From Opitutales bacterium (GTDB lineage: Bacteria > Verrucomicrobiota > Verrucomicrobiia > Opitutales > UBA953), in assembly GCA_030725715.1 (NCBI GenBank), contig JANRFG010000032.1:62001-126000 (forward strand): a stretch of DNA of 64,000 nucleotides, given 5' to 3'. Of this stretch, positions 45,927-57,612 are shown in pieces (the stretch's first letter is position 1; every line of letters starts with the position of its first letter). Position numbers and translations under genes: made by a program. The notes beneath the pieces are model-generated. The model saw only the letters and a program-made list of their open reading frames with translations. It had not been told where the DNA came from and made no database searches.

Positions 45927-47057
45927 TCAGCGCGGCTGGTAGCCCTGCCAGAGCCACTCGAGGGCGGCGGGCAGGAGCTGGGCGCGGGCGTTGCCGATAC
46001 CGTGGCCGGAATCCTGGCAGAAATAATACTGATAGGGGTAGCCCTTGGCCTTGAGGACCTTGGCCATGCGGTGGTTGGCCTCGACCCAGTCATGCATGCC
46101 GTCGCGCATGACGTTGGGGTTGTAGTTGTCGCGATCGCCGACGGCCATGTAGAGGCGGATGGGCTTACGCTCGCTCTGCGGGATGAGGGTTTCGTGGAAA
46201 TCCCAGGCGCCGCCCGGGGTCTTGGGGTCGAAGGGCCACTGCTGATTCACGAAGGTTCCGGAGAGGGTGAGCACACGACGGAACCATTCCGGGTGATACC
46301 AGGCCATGATCAGCGCGGCGGAACCGCCGGAGCTCGTACCCATCGTGGCGCGGCCTTCGGGGTCGGTGGTGAACTTCACGCCGTAGTTCTTCTCCACGAG
46401 CGGGAGGACTTCGTGCTGGATATACTCGGCGTAGAGGCCGGACATCGTGTCGTATTCCTTACCGCGTTCGTGGCCTTGGGCGTCGCCGCCGCCGTTGGCG
46501 ATCTGCACCATGATGAGGGCGGGGATGCGCTTCTGGGCGATGAGGTTGTCGAGGATGCGCGCCGTGTTGAGGTCCGGTTTGCCGAGGCCGGGGCCGTCGT
46601 GCGTGACGAGGAGCGGGGCGGCGGTGCCGGGGACGTATTGGGCGGGGATGTAGACCGTGATGGTGCGCTTGTAGTCGATGGTATGCGTCTTGACGATGAG
46701 GGTCTTGGGGTTGTTCGGATCCGGCACGCCGAACTCTTCGCGGGCGATGCCGGGGTTGAAGCGCTGCGTGGTCTTGGAATCGATCTGGAACTGCTGGATC
46801 TTGCCCTGCGGAACGCCTTCGACGGCCTTGGTCTCCGGGGCGGCGACGTAGGTCGGGCCGACGAGGTAGTTGCCGTCGGCGAGCGAGGTCTTGGTGCCGA
46901 GCTTCACGAAGGCCGGCGCGCCCGGGGCGTCGAAGGCGCGCGTCGGCGGCGTGGGGCGAGCTTGTTTCTTCTGCGCCTGAGGGGCGGCCTTGGGCTTATC
47001 AGCCGCGGTGAGCGCCGCCAGCGGAGCTAGCAGCAGGAGGGCGAGGAGGGGGCGCAT
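45927..47057 (-). CDS. Secreted enterochelin-esterase-like alpha/beta hydrolase
   Basis: YKRTITVYIPAQYVPGTAAPLLVTHDGPG; RATMGTSSGGSAALIMAWYHPEWF; CQDSGHGIGNARAQLLPAALEWLW. Confidence 0.87.
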   Translation of the reverse strand: MRPLLALLLLAPLAALTAADKPKAAPQAQKKQARPTPPTRAFDAPGAPAFVKLGTKTSLADGNYLVGPTYVAAPETKAVEGVPQGKIQQFQIDSKTTQRFNPGIAREEFGVPDPNNPKTLIVKTHTIDYKRTITVYIPAQYVPGTAAPLLVTHDGPGLGKPDLNTARILDNLIAQKRIPALIMVQIANGGGDAQGHERGKEYDTMSGLYAEYIQHEVLPLVEKNYGVKFTTDPEGRATMGTSSGGSAALIMAWYHPEWFRRVLTLSGTFVNQQWPFDPKTPGGAWDFHETLIPQSERKPIRLYMAVGDRDNYNPNVMRDGMHDWVEANHRMAKVLKAKGYPYQYYFCQDSGHGIGNARAQLLPAALEWLWQGYQPR

Positions 47058-47068
47058 GATTATGAAAT

Positions 47069-47142
47069 AGGGGTAGGGGTGGGGGTAGGGGTGGGATTAT
47101 TACATCTGGCCAACCGTTCAACGGATCAACCGGTCAACTCCG
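47069..47142. repeat. Mixed array: AGGGGT hexamers followed by CAACCGTT octamers
   Basis: 47069-47098: AGGGGT AGGGGT GGGGGT AGGGGT GGGATT. 47111-47142: CAACCGTT CAACGGAT CAACCGGT CAACTCCG. Confidence 0.85.
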
Positions 47143-47150
47143 TCTCGGAC

Positions 47151-48779
<1,629 letters not shown>

Positions 48780-48828
48780 GGGAGTGAGGGCAAATTACGG
48801 GCTAAGGGAGGAGGAGGGCAAAGACGGA

Positions 48829-48868
48829 AATGGGGTCAGACCCCATTAATAGGGTCTGACCCCATTAT
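48829..48868. repeat. GGGGTC-N-GACCCC double palindrome
   Basis: aaTGGGGTCAGACCCCATTAATAGGGTCTGACCCCATTA: two 13-15 nt palindromes arranged as one larger near-palindrome. Confidence 0.85.
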
Positions 48869-48886
48869 GGCCGGAGAGTTCGACGC

Positions 48887-51064
48887 TTACTTCTTGGCCG
48901 GGTTGGGGGTCTTCTTCTTCCGGCCACCCTTGGCTTTGGCGTCTTCGGCGGCGAGTTGCTCCTTGCTCGGGGGCGTCCACTCCGCTGGAGCGGGGTTGGC
49001 CACGCTGAGCGGGAAGGCGTCGTCGTAGGCTTTCATTTCCGCGCCGAGCCGTGCCTGGAGGCGACGTAAGGTTTCGGCGTGCTCCGGAATTTCGGCTAGG
49101 TTGGTCAGTTCGCGCGGATCCTTCTCCAGGTCGAAGAGCTGGGTGCGGTCGACGAGCGGATAGCGGATGAGCTTCCAACGTCCGTCGCTGAAGGAGCGCA
49201 TGCAGTCACGGTAGGCCAGATATGCCCCGTCGCGGACCGCCGGCTTTTCGCCGCGGAGCACCGGCGTGAGGTCGAGGCCATCGACGCCGTCGGGCGATTT
49301 GGCGCCGGCCAGCGAGACGAAGGTCGGGAAGAGGTCCATGAGGTAGGTGAACGCGGCGGTGCGTCCGTGAGGGATGCCGGGTCCGGCGATGACGAGCGGC
49401 ACGTGCATGCCGCCGAACTCGTAGAGGTTCTGCTTGCCGAAGAGGCCATGCTCGCCGAGCGAGAGGCCATTGTCGCCGGAGAAGACGATGATGGTGTTCT
49501 CCCATTGGCCGGTTTCCCTGAGGGCGGCGAAGATCCGGCCGACATGGTGGTCCAGTCCGGTCACGCAGGCGTAGTAATCCGCGGTCTGTTGCCGGGTGTC
49601 TTTTTCCGTGCGTGGCCACGGAGCGAGGCGTTCGTCGCGGACGGTCATCTCTCCGTTGTTCCAAGGGTGCTGGGGTAGGAAGGCCGGCGAGAGCGCGATG
49701 CGTGCGGGGTCATACATCGCGTGGAAGCGGGGTTCGGCCGAGCGCGGGTCGTGCGGGACGGGCGGGGCGAGGTAGGCGTAGAAAGGCGCGGCGTCCTTGC
49801 GGGCGGCATGCTCCTTCAGGAAGCCGATCGTGCGGTCCGCGAGGCGCGCGCTGGCGTGCGCGCGATCGGTGACTGGATCGCCATTTTTCCTGGCATCGTC
49901 AATGATGCTGGTCTGGAAGGCGCGAAGTCCCTCGGTGAACGCGTTGCCCCCTTTGCCCATGTGCCAGGTGCGGTAGCCGGCCGCCGCCAGCACGCTGGGG
50001 AGGAAGGTGGCGGGGTTGTCGGCCTCAGGCCGGGCCGCCTTGGCGCCGGGGATGCGCTGCCAGGAACGTCCGGTCAGCATCATCGTGCGGCTCGGGGTGC
50101 AGACCGCGCCGATCATCGAGCCTTGCGTGTAGGCACGGGTGAACGTCAGGCCGCGGGCGACGAGGGCATCGAGATGCGGGGTGATCAGGCCCGGCGCGCC
50201 GAGCGCACCCAGGCCGTCGGCCCGGTGGTCGTCGGCGTGGATGTGCAGGATGTTCGGCCGGGCCGCCGAGAGCTGCGCGGCGAAGCAGGCCGGAGCCTTC
50301 TTCTTGGGCGGGTTCTTGCCCTGGGCGCTGACGACCTTGGGCTTGTCGATCTTCTTGGCGCCGGCGGGCAGGGCGGCCTGGTCGAAGGGCAGGATCGCAC
50401 CGTCTTCGAGCACCTTAAGCAGGACCTGCTTCACGTAGGTCTTATGGGGATTGCCGGCGTGGAGCTGGATGGCGATGAGGCCTTCGAGGGCGCGGCCCTT
50501 CTCGTCGTGGTCGATGAAGACCGAGGTCGTCTGGCCGTTGACCTTGTGCTCGAGGCGGTTGCCGCGGGCGATGACCGTGAACTCGTTATACTGGGAGATG
50601 TCGGCCTGCACGCGCGGGCGTTCGCCGACCTGCCAGCGCTGGCCGGTCGGGTCCATGACTACGTCGACGCCGTTGTAACCGAAGATGCCGCGGCCGCGTT
50701 CTTCGTAGGTCATCGCCGTATGGACGTCGGTCGGATGGACGTCGCACTGGTAGCCAAGGATCGTCCAAGGCGTCACTTCAGGCAGCCGGCGGCTGCGATA
50801 CTGCAAGCCGGAGTTGTTATCGCCGACGACCTTGACCGTGGCGCGGACCTCGAAGTCCTTCACCTTGCCGTTCCAGATCAGGAACGAATTCGTCTTCGGC
50901 TTACCGACTTCGCTCGTGCCGACGATCACGCCGTCCGCGACGGCCCAGAGGCCGGGTTCGCCGTCCCAGCCGGAGAGGTCCTTGCCGTTGAAGAGCGGCG
51001 TGAAGCCGTCCTGGGCGAAGACGGGCAGGGTCAGGGTGAGGAGGAGGAGTCTTAGGGTGTTCAT
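48887..51064 (-). CDS. DUF1080-sulfatase fusion protein (secreted)
   Basis: Start at 51064 (MNTLRLLLLTLTLPVFAQDGFTPLFNGKDLSGWDGEPG), then after ~280 aa RPNILHIHADDHRADGLG, CTPSRTMMLTGRS, FSGDNGLSLGEHGLFGKQNLYEFGGMHVP. Confidence 0.92.
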   Translation of the reverse strand: MNTLRLLLLTLTLPVFAQDGFTPLFNGKDLSGWDGEPGLWAVADGVIVGTSEVGKPKTNSFLIWNGKVKDFEVRATVKVVGDNNSGLQYRSRRLPEVTPWTILGYQCDVHPTDVHTAMTYEERGRGIFGYNGVDVVMDPTGQRWQVGERPRVQADISQYNEFTVIARGNRLEHKVNGQTTSVFIDHDEKGRALEGLIAIQLHAGNPHKTYVKQVLLKVLEDGAILPFDQAALPAGAKKIDKPKVVSAQGKNPPKKKAPACFAAQLSAARPNILHIHADDHRADGLGALGAPGLITPHLDALVARGLTFTRAYTQGSMIGAVCTPSRTMMLTGRSWQRIPGAKAARPEADNPATFLPSVLAAAGYRTWHMGKGGNAFTEGLRAFQTSIIDDARKNGDPVTDRAHASARLADRTIGFLKEHAARKDAAPFYAYLAPPVPHDPRSAEPRFHAMYDPARIALSPAFLPQHPWNNGEMTVRDERLAPWPRTEKDTRQQTADYYACVTGLDHHVGRIFAALRETGQWENTIIVFSGDNGLSLGEHGLFGKQNLYEFGGMHVPLVIAGPGIPHGRTAAFTYLMDLFPTFVSLAGAKSPDGVDGLDLTPVLRGEKPAVRDGAYLAYRDCMRSFSDGRWKLIRYPLVDRTQLFDLEKDPRELTNLAEIPEHAETLRRLQARLGAEMKAYDDAFPLSVANPAPAEWTPPSKEQLAAEDAKAKGGRKKKTPNPAKK

Positions 51065-51071
51065 GAGAGGG

Positions 51072-52358
51072 TCAGGCGGTGAGTTCCTTGACGACGCCAT
51101 TGCTGTCGCCGTGGCTGTCGACCTTCACGCCACTTCCTTGCAGCAGGGTGAGCCAGAGATTGCAGAGCGGGGTGCTCTTGCCTTGGAGGGCGATATGCTG
51201 GCCCAATCGGATGCCGGCCCCGCCCCCGGCGATCAGCGTGGGGCAGTTGTCGAGGTAGTGGATCGTGCGGATGTTGCTGCCGTAAGCGATCGTGGTGTGG
51301 TCGAAAAGGCTGGAGCCGTCGGCTTCCTTCGTGGCCTTGAGCTTGGCGAAGAGGCCGGCCAGCAGCCTGCTTTGCTCGAGGTCGCGCTTCTGGGAGGCTT
51401 CCATGCGTTCGCCGGGGGCGTAATGGCTCATGTCGTGCGAAGCGACCTTCACGCTGAGGCTGGCGAGGAGCGAGCTGACCGGCTGACGGTAGGTGAGCAC
51501 GCGGGTGCTGTCGGTCTGGAGCGCCGCGACGATGAGGTCGTACATCACCTTGATCTCGTCCTTGCCGGCGAGACCCGGCTTGGGCGGAGGGAAGGGCGCC
51601 TTGGCCTTCGGACGGTCCAGCCACTGTTCGTCCTTCGAGAGCCGCAGTTCGATGTCGCGGACGCTCTGGAAGTACTCGTCGAGCTTGTCGGTGTCGGCGC
51701 GCGAGAGGCCGCGACGGACGCGGGCGGCGTCTTCGAGCACGGCATCGAGCACGCTGCGTTGCTGGGCGAGCAGCGCCTGGCGCCGGGCGAGCGGCATGGT
51801 CTCGTCGGAGAAGAGACGATGGTAGGCGGCGACCGGGTTCTCGTGCCCGACCAGCGGCTTACCTCGCGCATCCCAGGCCATCGAGCCGGGGCCATGTCCG
51901 GAATCGCTGGCGTTGGCGCAGTCGAGCCGGATGGAGCCGTAACGCGTGTCCATGCCGAGCTTGGCGGCGGCGACCTGGTCGGCGGAGATGCCGTTGTGGA
52001 AGCTCTGCCCCGGCTGCGCGTAGCGGTTGGCCCCCGTGAGCCAGAAGGTGCTCCCCCAGTGGGCTTCATCGCTGAACTTGTTCGAGAGGCCTTGGACGAG
52101 CGTGAAGTCTTTCTTGTGTTCGGCGAGCGGGGCGAGTCCGGCCGGCAGCGCGTAGTCGGCTCCGGTGTCCTTGAGGGACGGGAACCAAGTCTCATTGGTC
52201 ACCCCGTAGCCGAAGCCCAGGAAGACCATCCGCTTCGGCTGCGTGGCAGGTTTCTCGGCGGCGAAGGCCTTGAAGCCCAGCGAGCTCAGCGCGGGCAGGG
52301 CGATCAGCGTGCCGGCGGCGCGGAGGAAGTGACGGCGGCTGAGGTCGGTTCGGCTCAT
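51072..52358 (-). CDS. DUF1552 family protein
   Basis: Start at 52358 (MSRTDLSRRHFLRAAGTLIALPALSSLGF); KRMVFLGFGYGVTNETWFP; FQSVRDIELRLSKDEQWL. Confidence 0.93.
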   Translation of the reverse strand: MSRTDLSRRHFLRAAGTLIALPALSSLGFKAFAAEKPATQPKRMVFLGFGYGVTNETWFPSLKDTGADYALPAGLAPLAEHKKDFTLVQGLSNKFSDEAHWGSTFWLTGANRYAQPGQSFHNGISADQVAAAKLGMDTRYGSIRLDCANASDSGHGPGSMAWDARGKPLVGHENPVAAYHRLFSDETMPLARRQALLAQQRSVLDAVLEDAARVRRGLSRADTDKLDEYFQSVRDIELRLSKDEQWLDRPKAKAPFPPPKPGLAGKDEIKVMYDLIVAALQTDSTRVLTYRQPVSSLLASLSVKVASHDMSHYAPGERMEASQKRDLEQSRLLAGLFAKLKATKEADGSSLFDHTTIAYGSNIRTIHYLDNCPTLIAGGGAGIRLGQHIALQGKSTPLCNLWLTLLQGSGVKVDSHGDSNGVVKELTA

Positions 52359-55300
52359 TTGGTTTGGAAAGTCTCGGAGCGGACGAGCGCGCGGAGGAAG
52401 GCGGCCATCTGATAGTCCTTGGCCTGCGCCTCCGTGAGGATGGCCGTGGCGAGCGGTTCGTCGAGGAAACCGAACGGACGTCCCAGGCCATACTCCACGA
52501 GGGCCTCGGTGAAGCCGCGGCCGAACTTCTCCGGATGGGCGGCGATCTGGTCGCGGAGTTCGAAGTAGTCCTTGAAACTCGACCCCTTGTGGAAGGCGCC
52601 GGCCGGGCTGATCGGCCAGGTCTTCCGACCGACCCCCCTCTTCTCGTAGGTCTCGGTCGTCCGCCATTTGCCGGTGGCGTCGAAGTTCTCCAGTCCGAAG
52701 CCGATGGGGTCGATCTTACGGTGGCACTGGGCGCACTGAGGTTGCTCCTGGTGGGCGGCGAGGCGTTCGCGGGTGGAGAGGAGCTTGTCTTCGAGGCGAT
52801 TCAGCTGCGGTACGTTCGGCGGGGCAGGGGGCGGTGGTTCGTGCAGCAGCTTGCGCAGGATCCAAGCACCTCGTTCGACCGGGCTGGTGTCGCGGCCGTT
52901 GCTGCCCATCGCCAGGATGGCGGCCATGCCGAGCAGGCCGCCGCGAGGCGAATCCTGGGGGAGCGTCACCTTGCGGAAGGCATCCCCGCTCACCTGGCTC
53001 AACCCGTAGTAATCGGCGAGCAGGCCGTTGATCACCACGTAGTCGCTCTTGAGCAGGCGGTTGAGGCTGTCGCCATGGCGCAGGATGTGGTCGATGGTCT
53101 GATAGACCTCGTTGCGGGCGGCGGCTTTGGTGCTGTAGTCGAAATCCTTGTGCTGCTTGGTGTCGAACTGGAAGAAATCGAGGCGATGCAGGCCGAGCCA
53201 CTGATGGGTGAATCCGGTCACGAAGGCGGACGACTTCGGGTCGGCGATGAGGCGGTCGACTTGCGCGCTCAGGATGGCGGGCTCGTGCAGGGTGTTTTTT
53301 TCGGCAAGGCGCAGGAGCTCGGCGTCGGGCGGGGCGCTCCAAAGGAAGTAGGATAGCCGGGAGGCGAGTTCGAGGTCGTCGAGCCGGCGCGATGCTTTCC
53401 CGGGATTGGGTTCGGAGAGATAGAGGAAGCCGGGGGAGGCGAGGACCACGCTGAGCGGTTCGCGCAGGGCGCGCTCGTGGTCGAGCCCGCTCTGACGGCC
53501 GGCGCGGTAGATGCCCATGAGCCGGTCGAGGAAAGGCTGCTCGGCGGAACGTCCGCGGAAGGCGCGTTGGGCGAAGTCGGCCAGGCAGGCGCGAGCCTGA
53601 GCTTCGTCGGTCGGGCCTTCGCCGCGGGTCAGGATCGGCTTGGTCATGGCGGCCTTCCCTTCGGGCGGCAAGGGGCCTTCCCACTCGACCCAGTCGATCC
53701 AGAGCGCCGGAGGCGGACCCATGCCGGTCTGCTTGCGAGCGGACTCATAGCGTTCCAAGTCCAATTTGACCTCACGCTTCTCGCGGAGGATGAATGTCCG
53801 CGGGCTGTCCGCCGTGACGTTCACGCGCAATTCCATCACCTGAGGGTCCGTGATGCTACCGGTCACCTCACGGGTCTCGAGGAGCGTGAAGTCCTCCTCG
53901 CCGGAAAGGCGCGTACCGACGGCCAGGTAGCGTCGTTCCTTCGGGGCGTCCGGGGTCGCGCCGATGCGGAGCCGTAGGAGGTATTCTCCTGGCGGGACCG
54001 CCGGGGTCACATGCTTGGTCTTGAGCCAGCCCGAAGGCTGATCAGGCGGGAGCGTGATGGCTTCCTCCTTGTGGACGTTGTGGATGGTCAGGTAGGCGCC
54101 CGTCTTCGTGAGCGGATCTTCCAGGTAGCGCCGGAAGCTCGGGCCGTTCTGCTCGAAGGCCTTGACCCGGAATTTCGCTTCCTGCGCGTCGGGGATGCCT
54201 TTCTGCGGTTTGCCCGTGGCGAGAAACGCCTGCGCCGCTTCGTGGCCTCCCTTGAAATAACCGTTGTAGGTCCCGCCGACCATCGCGTTGGCGTGGAGTT
54301 CGACTTCGCGCCTTTGCTGGTGGGTGACCCTCTGGCCGTCGACGTTGGTGATCTCAATCCAGTCGATCCAGAGGGCGAATTCCGGTCCGACGCCGTTACG
54401 ACGGAGGGCCTCGCCGAAGATCTGCAGGGCGCGCTCGTTCGAGTCGAAGGAGCCTCGTTCGCGCAGGAAGAAACCGCGGCTGCCCTTGCTCGTGATTTCC
54501 AGCGGGATATCCAGGAGCTGCGGCCGCTCCATCGTGCCCGTCACCTCATGCGTGCTCGCGACCGCGCCCTGCAACGGTCCGAACTCGACGAAATGCCGTG
54601 ACTTGGGGGTGTCGGCGGTGGCGGCTATCCGGACGCGGACGTTATAGCGGCCGGCGGGCCAGTTCCCGGGGACGTTGAAAGGCTGGTAGGGGTTGGCGAA
54701 GACGTCCGCGTAAGTGAGAAAGGAGCCCGTCTTCGTCGCGGGGTTGGCCAGGTAGGCTCGCTGCTGGGGGGCGGAGTGGACCCAATTGCGTCGGCCTTGC
54801 TCGTCCGCGTGGATCGCGTCGAGGTAGCCGAATTTCTCCGGGCTGGGTGCGCCCGGGATGCGCTGCCATTGGTAATAGCGGTAGGTAGCGTCACCTTTCT
54901 TTTCGGCCGTAAGGGTCGCGATGATGGTACTGTTTTCAGGGCGGGCCGCGGCCTCATCGACCGCCTTGGTCCAGGCGACATAGCGTTCATGGCAGTCGAC
55001 GCGCTTGGCGTAGGACTTGGTGATGCGCGGATTCGCGTAGGCCTCGGCTTCGGTCCGGATCTTCAGGGCCTTCGTCGGGGCGAAGCGGATGAAATGTTCG
55101 TCGATCGCCTGACGTCCGAGCGCCAGATAGCGTTCGAACTGGTCTGACGACATGAAGAGCGAGGCTCCCACGGTGTCGAAGGCCCCGGCGCCGCCGTCGG
55201 CGGGCAGTTCATTGACGGGCAGATCGATGCCGAGCAGGTCGCGGAGGGTGTTCTTGTATTCGCGTCGGTTGAGGCGACGCATCGTGATCTGACCGTGGGC

Positions 55301-55639
55301 GTCGCCGATGGTCTTCCGCGCGGTGACGAGCGTGCCGGAGAGCATCTCGAGGAAATCGGCCTTCGCGACCGGAGCCGGCTGCTTGGAGTCGTCGGGCGGC
55401 ATCTCCCCCGAGTTGACTTGATTCAGGATCTTCTGCCAACGGTCCGCGAGCTGCACCGTATCAAGCTTCAAGGCGATATCGTCGAGACGGAGCTTTCCTT
55501 TCTGCTTATCCGCGTTGTGGCACTCGACGCAGTATTCCTTGAGGAAGGCGCGATGTTTCTCGTCGATGCGCGCCTCCGGAGGCGCGCCGAAAGCCAGCGC
55601 GACGAGGAAGGGGAGAAGGGTGAGGCAACGCAGGGGCAT
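52355..55639 (-). CDS. DUF1587/DUF1592/DUF1588/DUF1585 planctomycete-type cytochrome protein
   Basis: AFLKEYCVECHNADKQKGKLRLDDI; MRRLNRREYKNTLRDLLGIDL; LASRLSYFLWSAPPDAELL; RRKIDPIGFGLENFDATGKWR. ATGA overlap with the DUF1552 gene. Confidence 0.95.
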   Translation of the reverse strand: MPLRCLTLLPFLVALAFGAPPEARIDEKHRAFLKEYCVECHNADKQKGKLRLDDIALKLDTVQLADRWQKILNQVNSGEMPPDDSKQPAPVAKADFLEMLSGTLVTARKTIGDAHGQITMRRLNRREYKNTLRDLLGIDLPVNELPADGGAGAFDTVGASLFMSSDQFERYLALGRQAIDEHFIRFAPTKALKIRTEAEAYANPRITKSYAKRVDCHERYVAWTKAVDEAAARPENSTIIATLTAEKKGDATYRYYQWQRIPGAPSPEKFGYLDAIHADEQGRRNWVHSAPQQRAYLANPATKTGSFLTYADVFANPYQPFNVPGNWPAGRYNVRVRIAATADTPKSRHFVEFGPLQGAVASTHEVTGTMERPQLLDIPLEITSKGSRGFFLRERGSFDSNERALQIFGEALRRNGVGPEFALWIDWIEITNVDGQRVTHQQRREVELHANAMVGGTYNGYFKGGHEAAQAFLATGKPQKGIPDAQEAKFRVKAFEQNGPSFRRYLEDPLTKTGAYLTIHNVHKEEAITLPPDQPSGWLKTKHVTPAVPPGEYLLRLRIGATPDAPKERRYLAVGTRLSGEEDFTLLETREVTGSITDPQVMELRVNVTADSPRTFILREKREVKLDLERYESARKQTGMGPPPALWIDWVEWEGPLPPEGKAAMTKPILTRGEGPTDEAQARACLADFAQRAFRGRSAEQPFLDRLMGIYRAGRQSGLDHERALREPLSVVLASPGFLYLSEPNPGKASRRLDDLELASRLSYFLWSAPPDAELLRLAEKNTLHEPAILSAQVDRLIADPKSSAFVTGFTHQWLGLHRLDFFQFDTKQHKDFDYSTKAAARNEVYQTIDHILRHGDSLNRLLKSDYVVINGLLADYYGLSQVSGDAFRKVTLPQDSPRGGLLGMAAILAMGSNGRDTSPVERGAWILRKLLHEPPPPAPPNVPQLNRLEDKLLSTRERLAAHQEQPQCAQCHRKIDPIGFGLENFDATGKWRTTETYEKRGVGRKTWPISPAGAFHKGSSFKDYFELRDQIAAHPEKFGRGFTEALVEYGLGRPFGFLDEPLATAILTEAQAKDYQMAAFLRALVRSETFQTK

Positions 55640-55783
55640 CGCTGAGACGCCCGATACTTATCGGGTTGCGGGATAACTCCAGCCCGCTGTACGTCGGGGA
55701 GCCCTTTATTTTCTGTCGATTAACCGCGCTGAGCAGGCTTCGCCAGGGCCAGTTGCTGACCCTGGCCCCAGCCCTGTCCTGCC

Positions 55784-56740
55784 TTAAAGCGCCAGGAAGA
55801 CCAGCTCGCCCGCTTTGCTGTCCGGGACGATCAGCACGCCGGCCTTCTCGTCGAGGAAGTGGTCGGCGGCGGCCTTGAGGCCCTGGCCGAGTTCCTTGGG
55901 AGCGGAGCCGTCGGCTTCGTAGCGGGTGACGCGACCGGTGAAGACTTCGGAGACGTAGAAACGGCCCTTGGAGTCGTGGACGATGCCGTCGCCGGAGCGG
56001 TGGCCCTTGGCGAGGGTCTTCCACTTGCCCTTGTTGTATTCGAGGACGTCGCCGGTGAAGAACTCGGCGATGCGGATGCGGCCGTTGGCCATGACGTCGA
56101 TGCCGTTCGGGTTGAGCATCTTCGGGGTCGGGGCGATGACTTCGGTGACCTTGCCTTCGAGCGTGACCTGGAAGACGCGGGCGATGACCGGAATGGCCTT
56201 GTGCTCAGGGCTGCCGATGGCGAAGAGCTTGCCGTCGGCGCCGCGCATCTTGGCGACCGCGCCCATGTCGGTGATGAGGACGCTCTTCTTGTCGGGCGAG
56301 ACGACGACGTCGTTGAGGAAGGCGGGGGCCGTCGGGAAGGCGGCCGGTCCGGCGAGCAGGGTCTTCTTGCCCTTGGCGTCGATGGACCAGACCTTGTCGA
56401 AGTCGGCGGTGATGAGACGTTTCGCGACGAAGACGATGCCCTTCGGGTCGTCGAGTCCTTCCGTGAGGACGGTGACCTTGTCGCCGTCGACCTTGACGAT
56501 CTTGCCGTCGCCGTCACCGGCCTTGCGGGACGTGCCCATGAGGGTGACGAAATACTTGCCGCCGAAGCCCTTGGTCACGCTCTCGGGCGTGGCGCCCACG
56601 GCGAGGTTACGCTGGACGGGCACGTCCTTGGCCGGCGGGGCGACAGGCGCGCTCTTGGCCGGGATGGCAGGGGCGGTTTCCGGGGTCTGGCAGCCGACGA
56701 GGGCGAAGCCGGCGAGGAGGGCGAGCAGCGGGGTCTTCAT
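55784..56740 (-). CDS. SMP-30/gluconolactonase-like lipoprotein
   Basis: Lipobox MKTPLLALLAGFALVGCQTPE; beta-propeller-like repeats (GKIVKVDGDKVTVLTEGLDDPKGIVFV; NPNGIDVMANGRIRIAEF). Confidence 0.8.
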   Translation of the reverse strand: MKTPLLALLAGFALVGCQTPETAPAIPAKSAPVAPPAKDVPVQRNLAVGATPESVTKGFGGKYFVTLMGTSRKAGDGDGKIVKVDGDKVTVLTEGLDDPKGIVFVAKRLITADFDKVWSIDAKGKKTLLAGPAAFPTAPAFLNDVVVSPDKKSVLITDMGAVAKMRGADGKLFAIGSPEHKAIPVIARVFQVTLEGKVTEVIAPTPKMLNPNGIDVMANGRIRIAEFFTGDVLEYNKGKWKTLAKGHRSGDGIVHDSKGRFYVSEVFTGRVTRYEADGSAPKELGQGLKAAADHFLDEKAGVLIVPDSKAGELVFLAL

Positions 56741-56782
56741 GAGACCCTTATTTCCGCTTTCCCGCCGGGCGGAGTCAAGCGG

Positions 56783-57553
56783 TCAGCCCACGATCAGCCA
56801 GACGGCGGCGAAGGCGGTCAGCCAGGCCAGCACGGACTCAAAGGCGTCCTGCTTGATACGCTTCAGGATCTGCCAGCCGAGCACGATACCCGCGATCACC
56901 CCGGGCAGGAGCACCAGATTGGTCATGAGTGACGGTCCGGTGACGAGTCCGAGGTTCCCGCTGAACGGGAGTTTGAAGAGGTTGATGAAAAGGAAGAAGC
57001 GGCAGAACACGCCGAGGTGCTCCTTTTTCTCCAGGCGCTGGGCGAGCAGGTAGACCGTCATCACCGGACCGGCGGCGTTGGCGAGCATCGTGGCGACGCC
57101 GGCGATGCCGCCCATGCCCCAGGTGAACGTACGGTGGCGGGTGAGGGCCAGGAGCTGCTCGCGGCGATGGTGCAGGACGACGTTGAAGGCGAGCAGGGCG
57201 AGGATGAGGACGCCGATGACGATGCGAGCGGAGCCGTTGTCGACCCGGTCGAGTAGGAACCAGCCGGCGAAGACGCCGACGACCGCCGCGGGAATCATCG
57301 GTACGATCTGCCGCCAGCTGCCGCCCTGGCGGTTGATCAGGTAGCCCATCAGGTCGGCGACGATGAGCATGGGCAGGACGATGCCCACGGAAGGCTTGGC
57401 GTCGAAGATCTTGGCCATGATGACGACGTTGAGCGTCGCGGTACCGGCCAAGCCCGACTTCGAGAGCCCGATGCAGAGGGCCCCGAAGAGCGCGAGCAGC
57501 AGGATCCACCCGTCGGCGGGCAGCAGGGTATGGCCTTGGATCCAGTCGAGCAT
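56783..57553 (-). CDS. Sulfite exporter TauE/SafE family membrane protein
   Basis: LLALFGALCIGLSKSGLAGTATLNVVIMAKIFDAKPSVGIVLPMLIVADLMGYLI; multiple TM segments. Confidence 0.88.
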   Translation of the reverse strand: MLDWIQGHTLLPADGWILLLALFGALCIGLSKSGLAGTATLNVVIMAKIFDAKPSVGIVLPMLIVADLMGYLINRQGGSWRQIVPMIPAAVVGVFAGWFLLDRVDNGSARIVIGVLILALLAFNVVLHHRREQLLALTRHRTFTWGMGGIAGVATMLANAAGPVMTVYLLAQRLEKKEHLGVFCRFFLFINLFKLPFSGNLGLVTGPSLMTNLVLLPGVIAGIVLGWQILKRIKQDAFESVLAWLTAFAAVWLIVG

Positions 57554-57612
57554 CGGCCGCAGTCAATCAGCGGACGACACGTCGCTCCAGCCTGGTTTTC
57601 CTTCCGCCTGGC

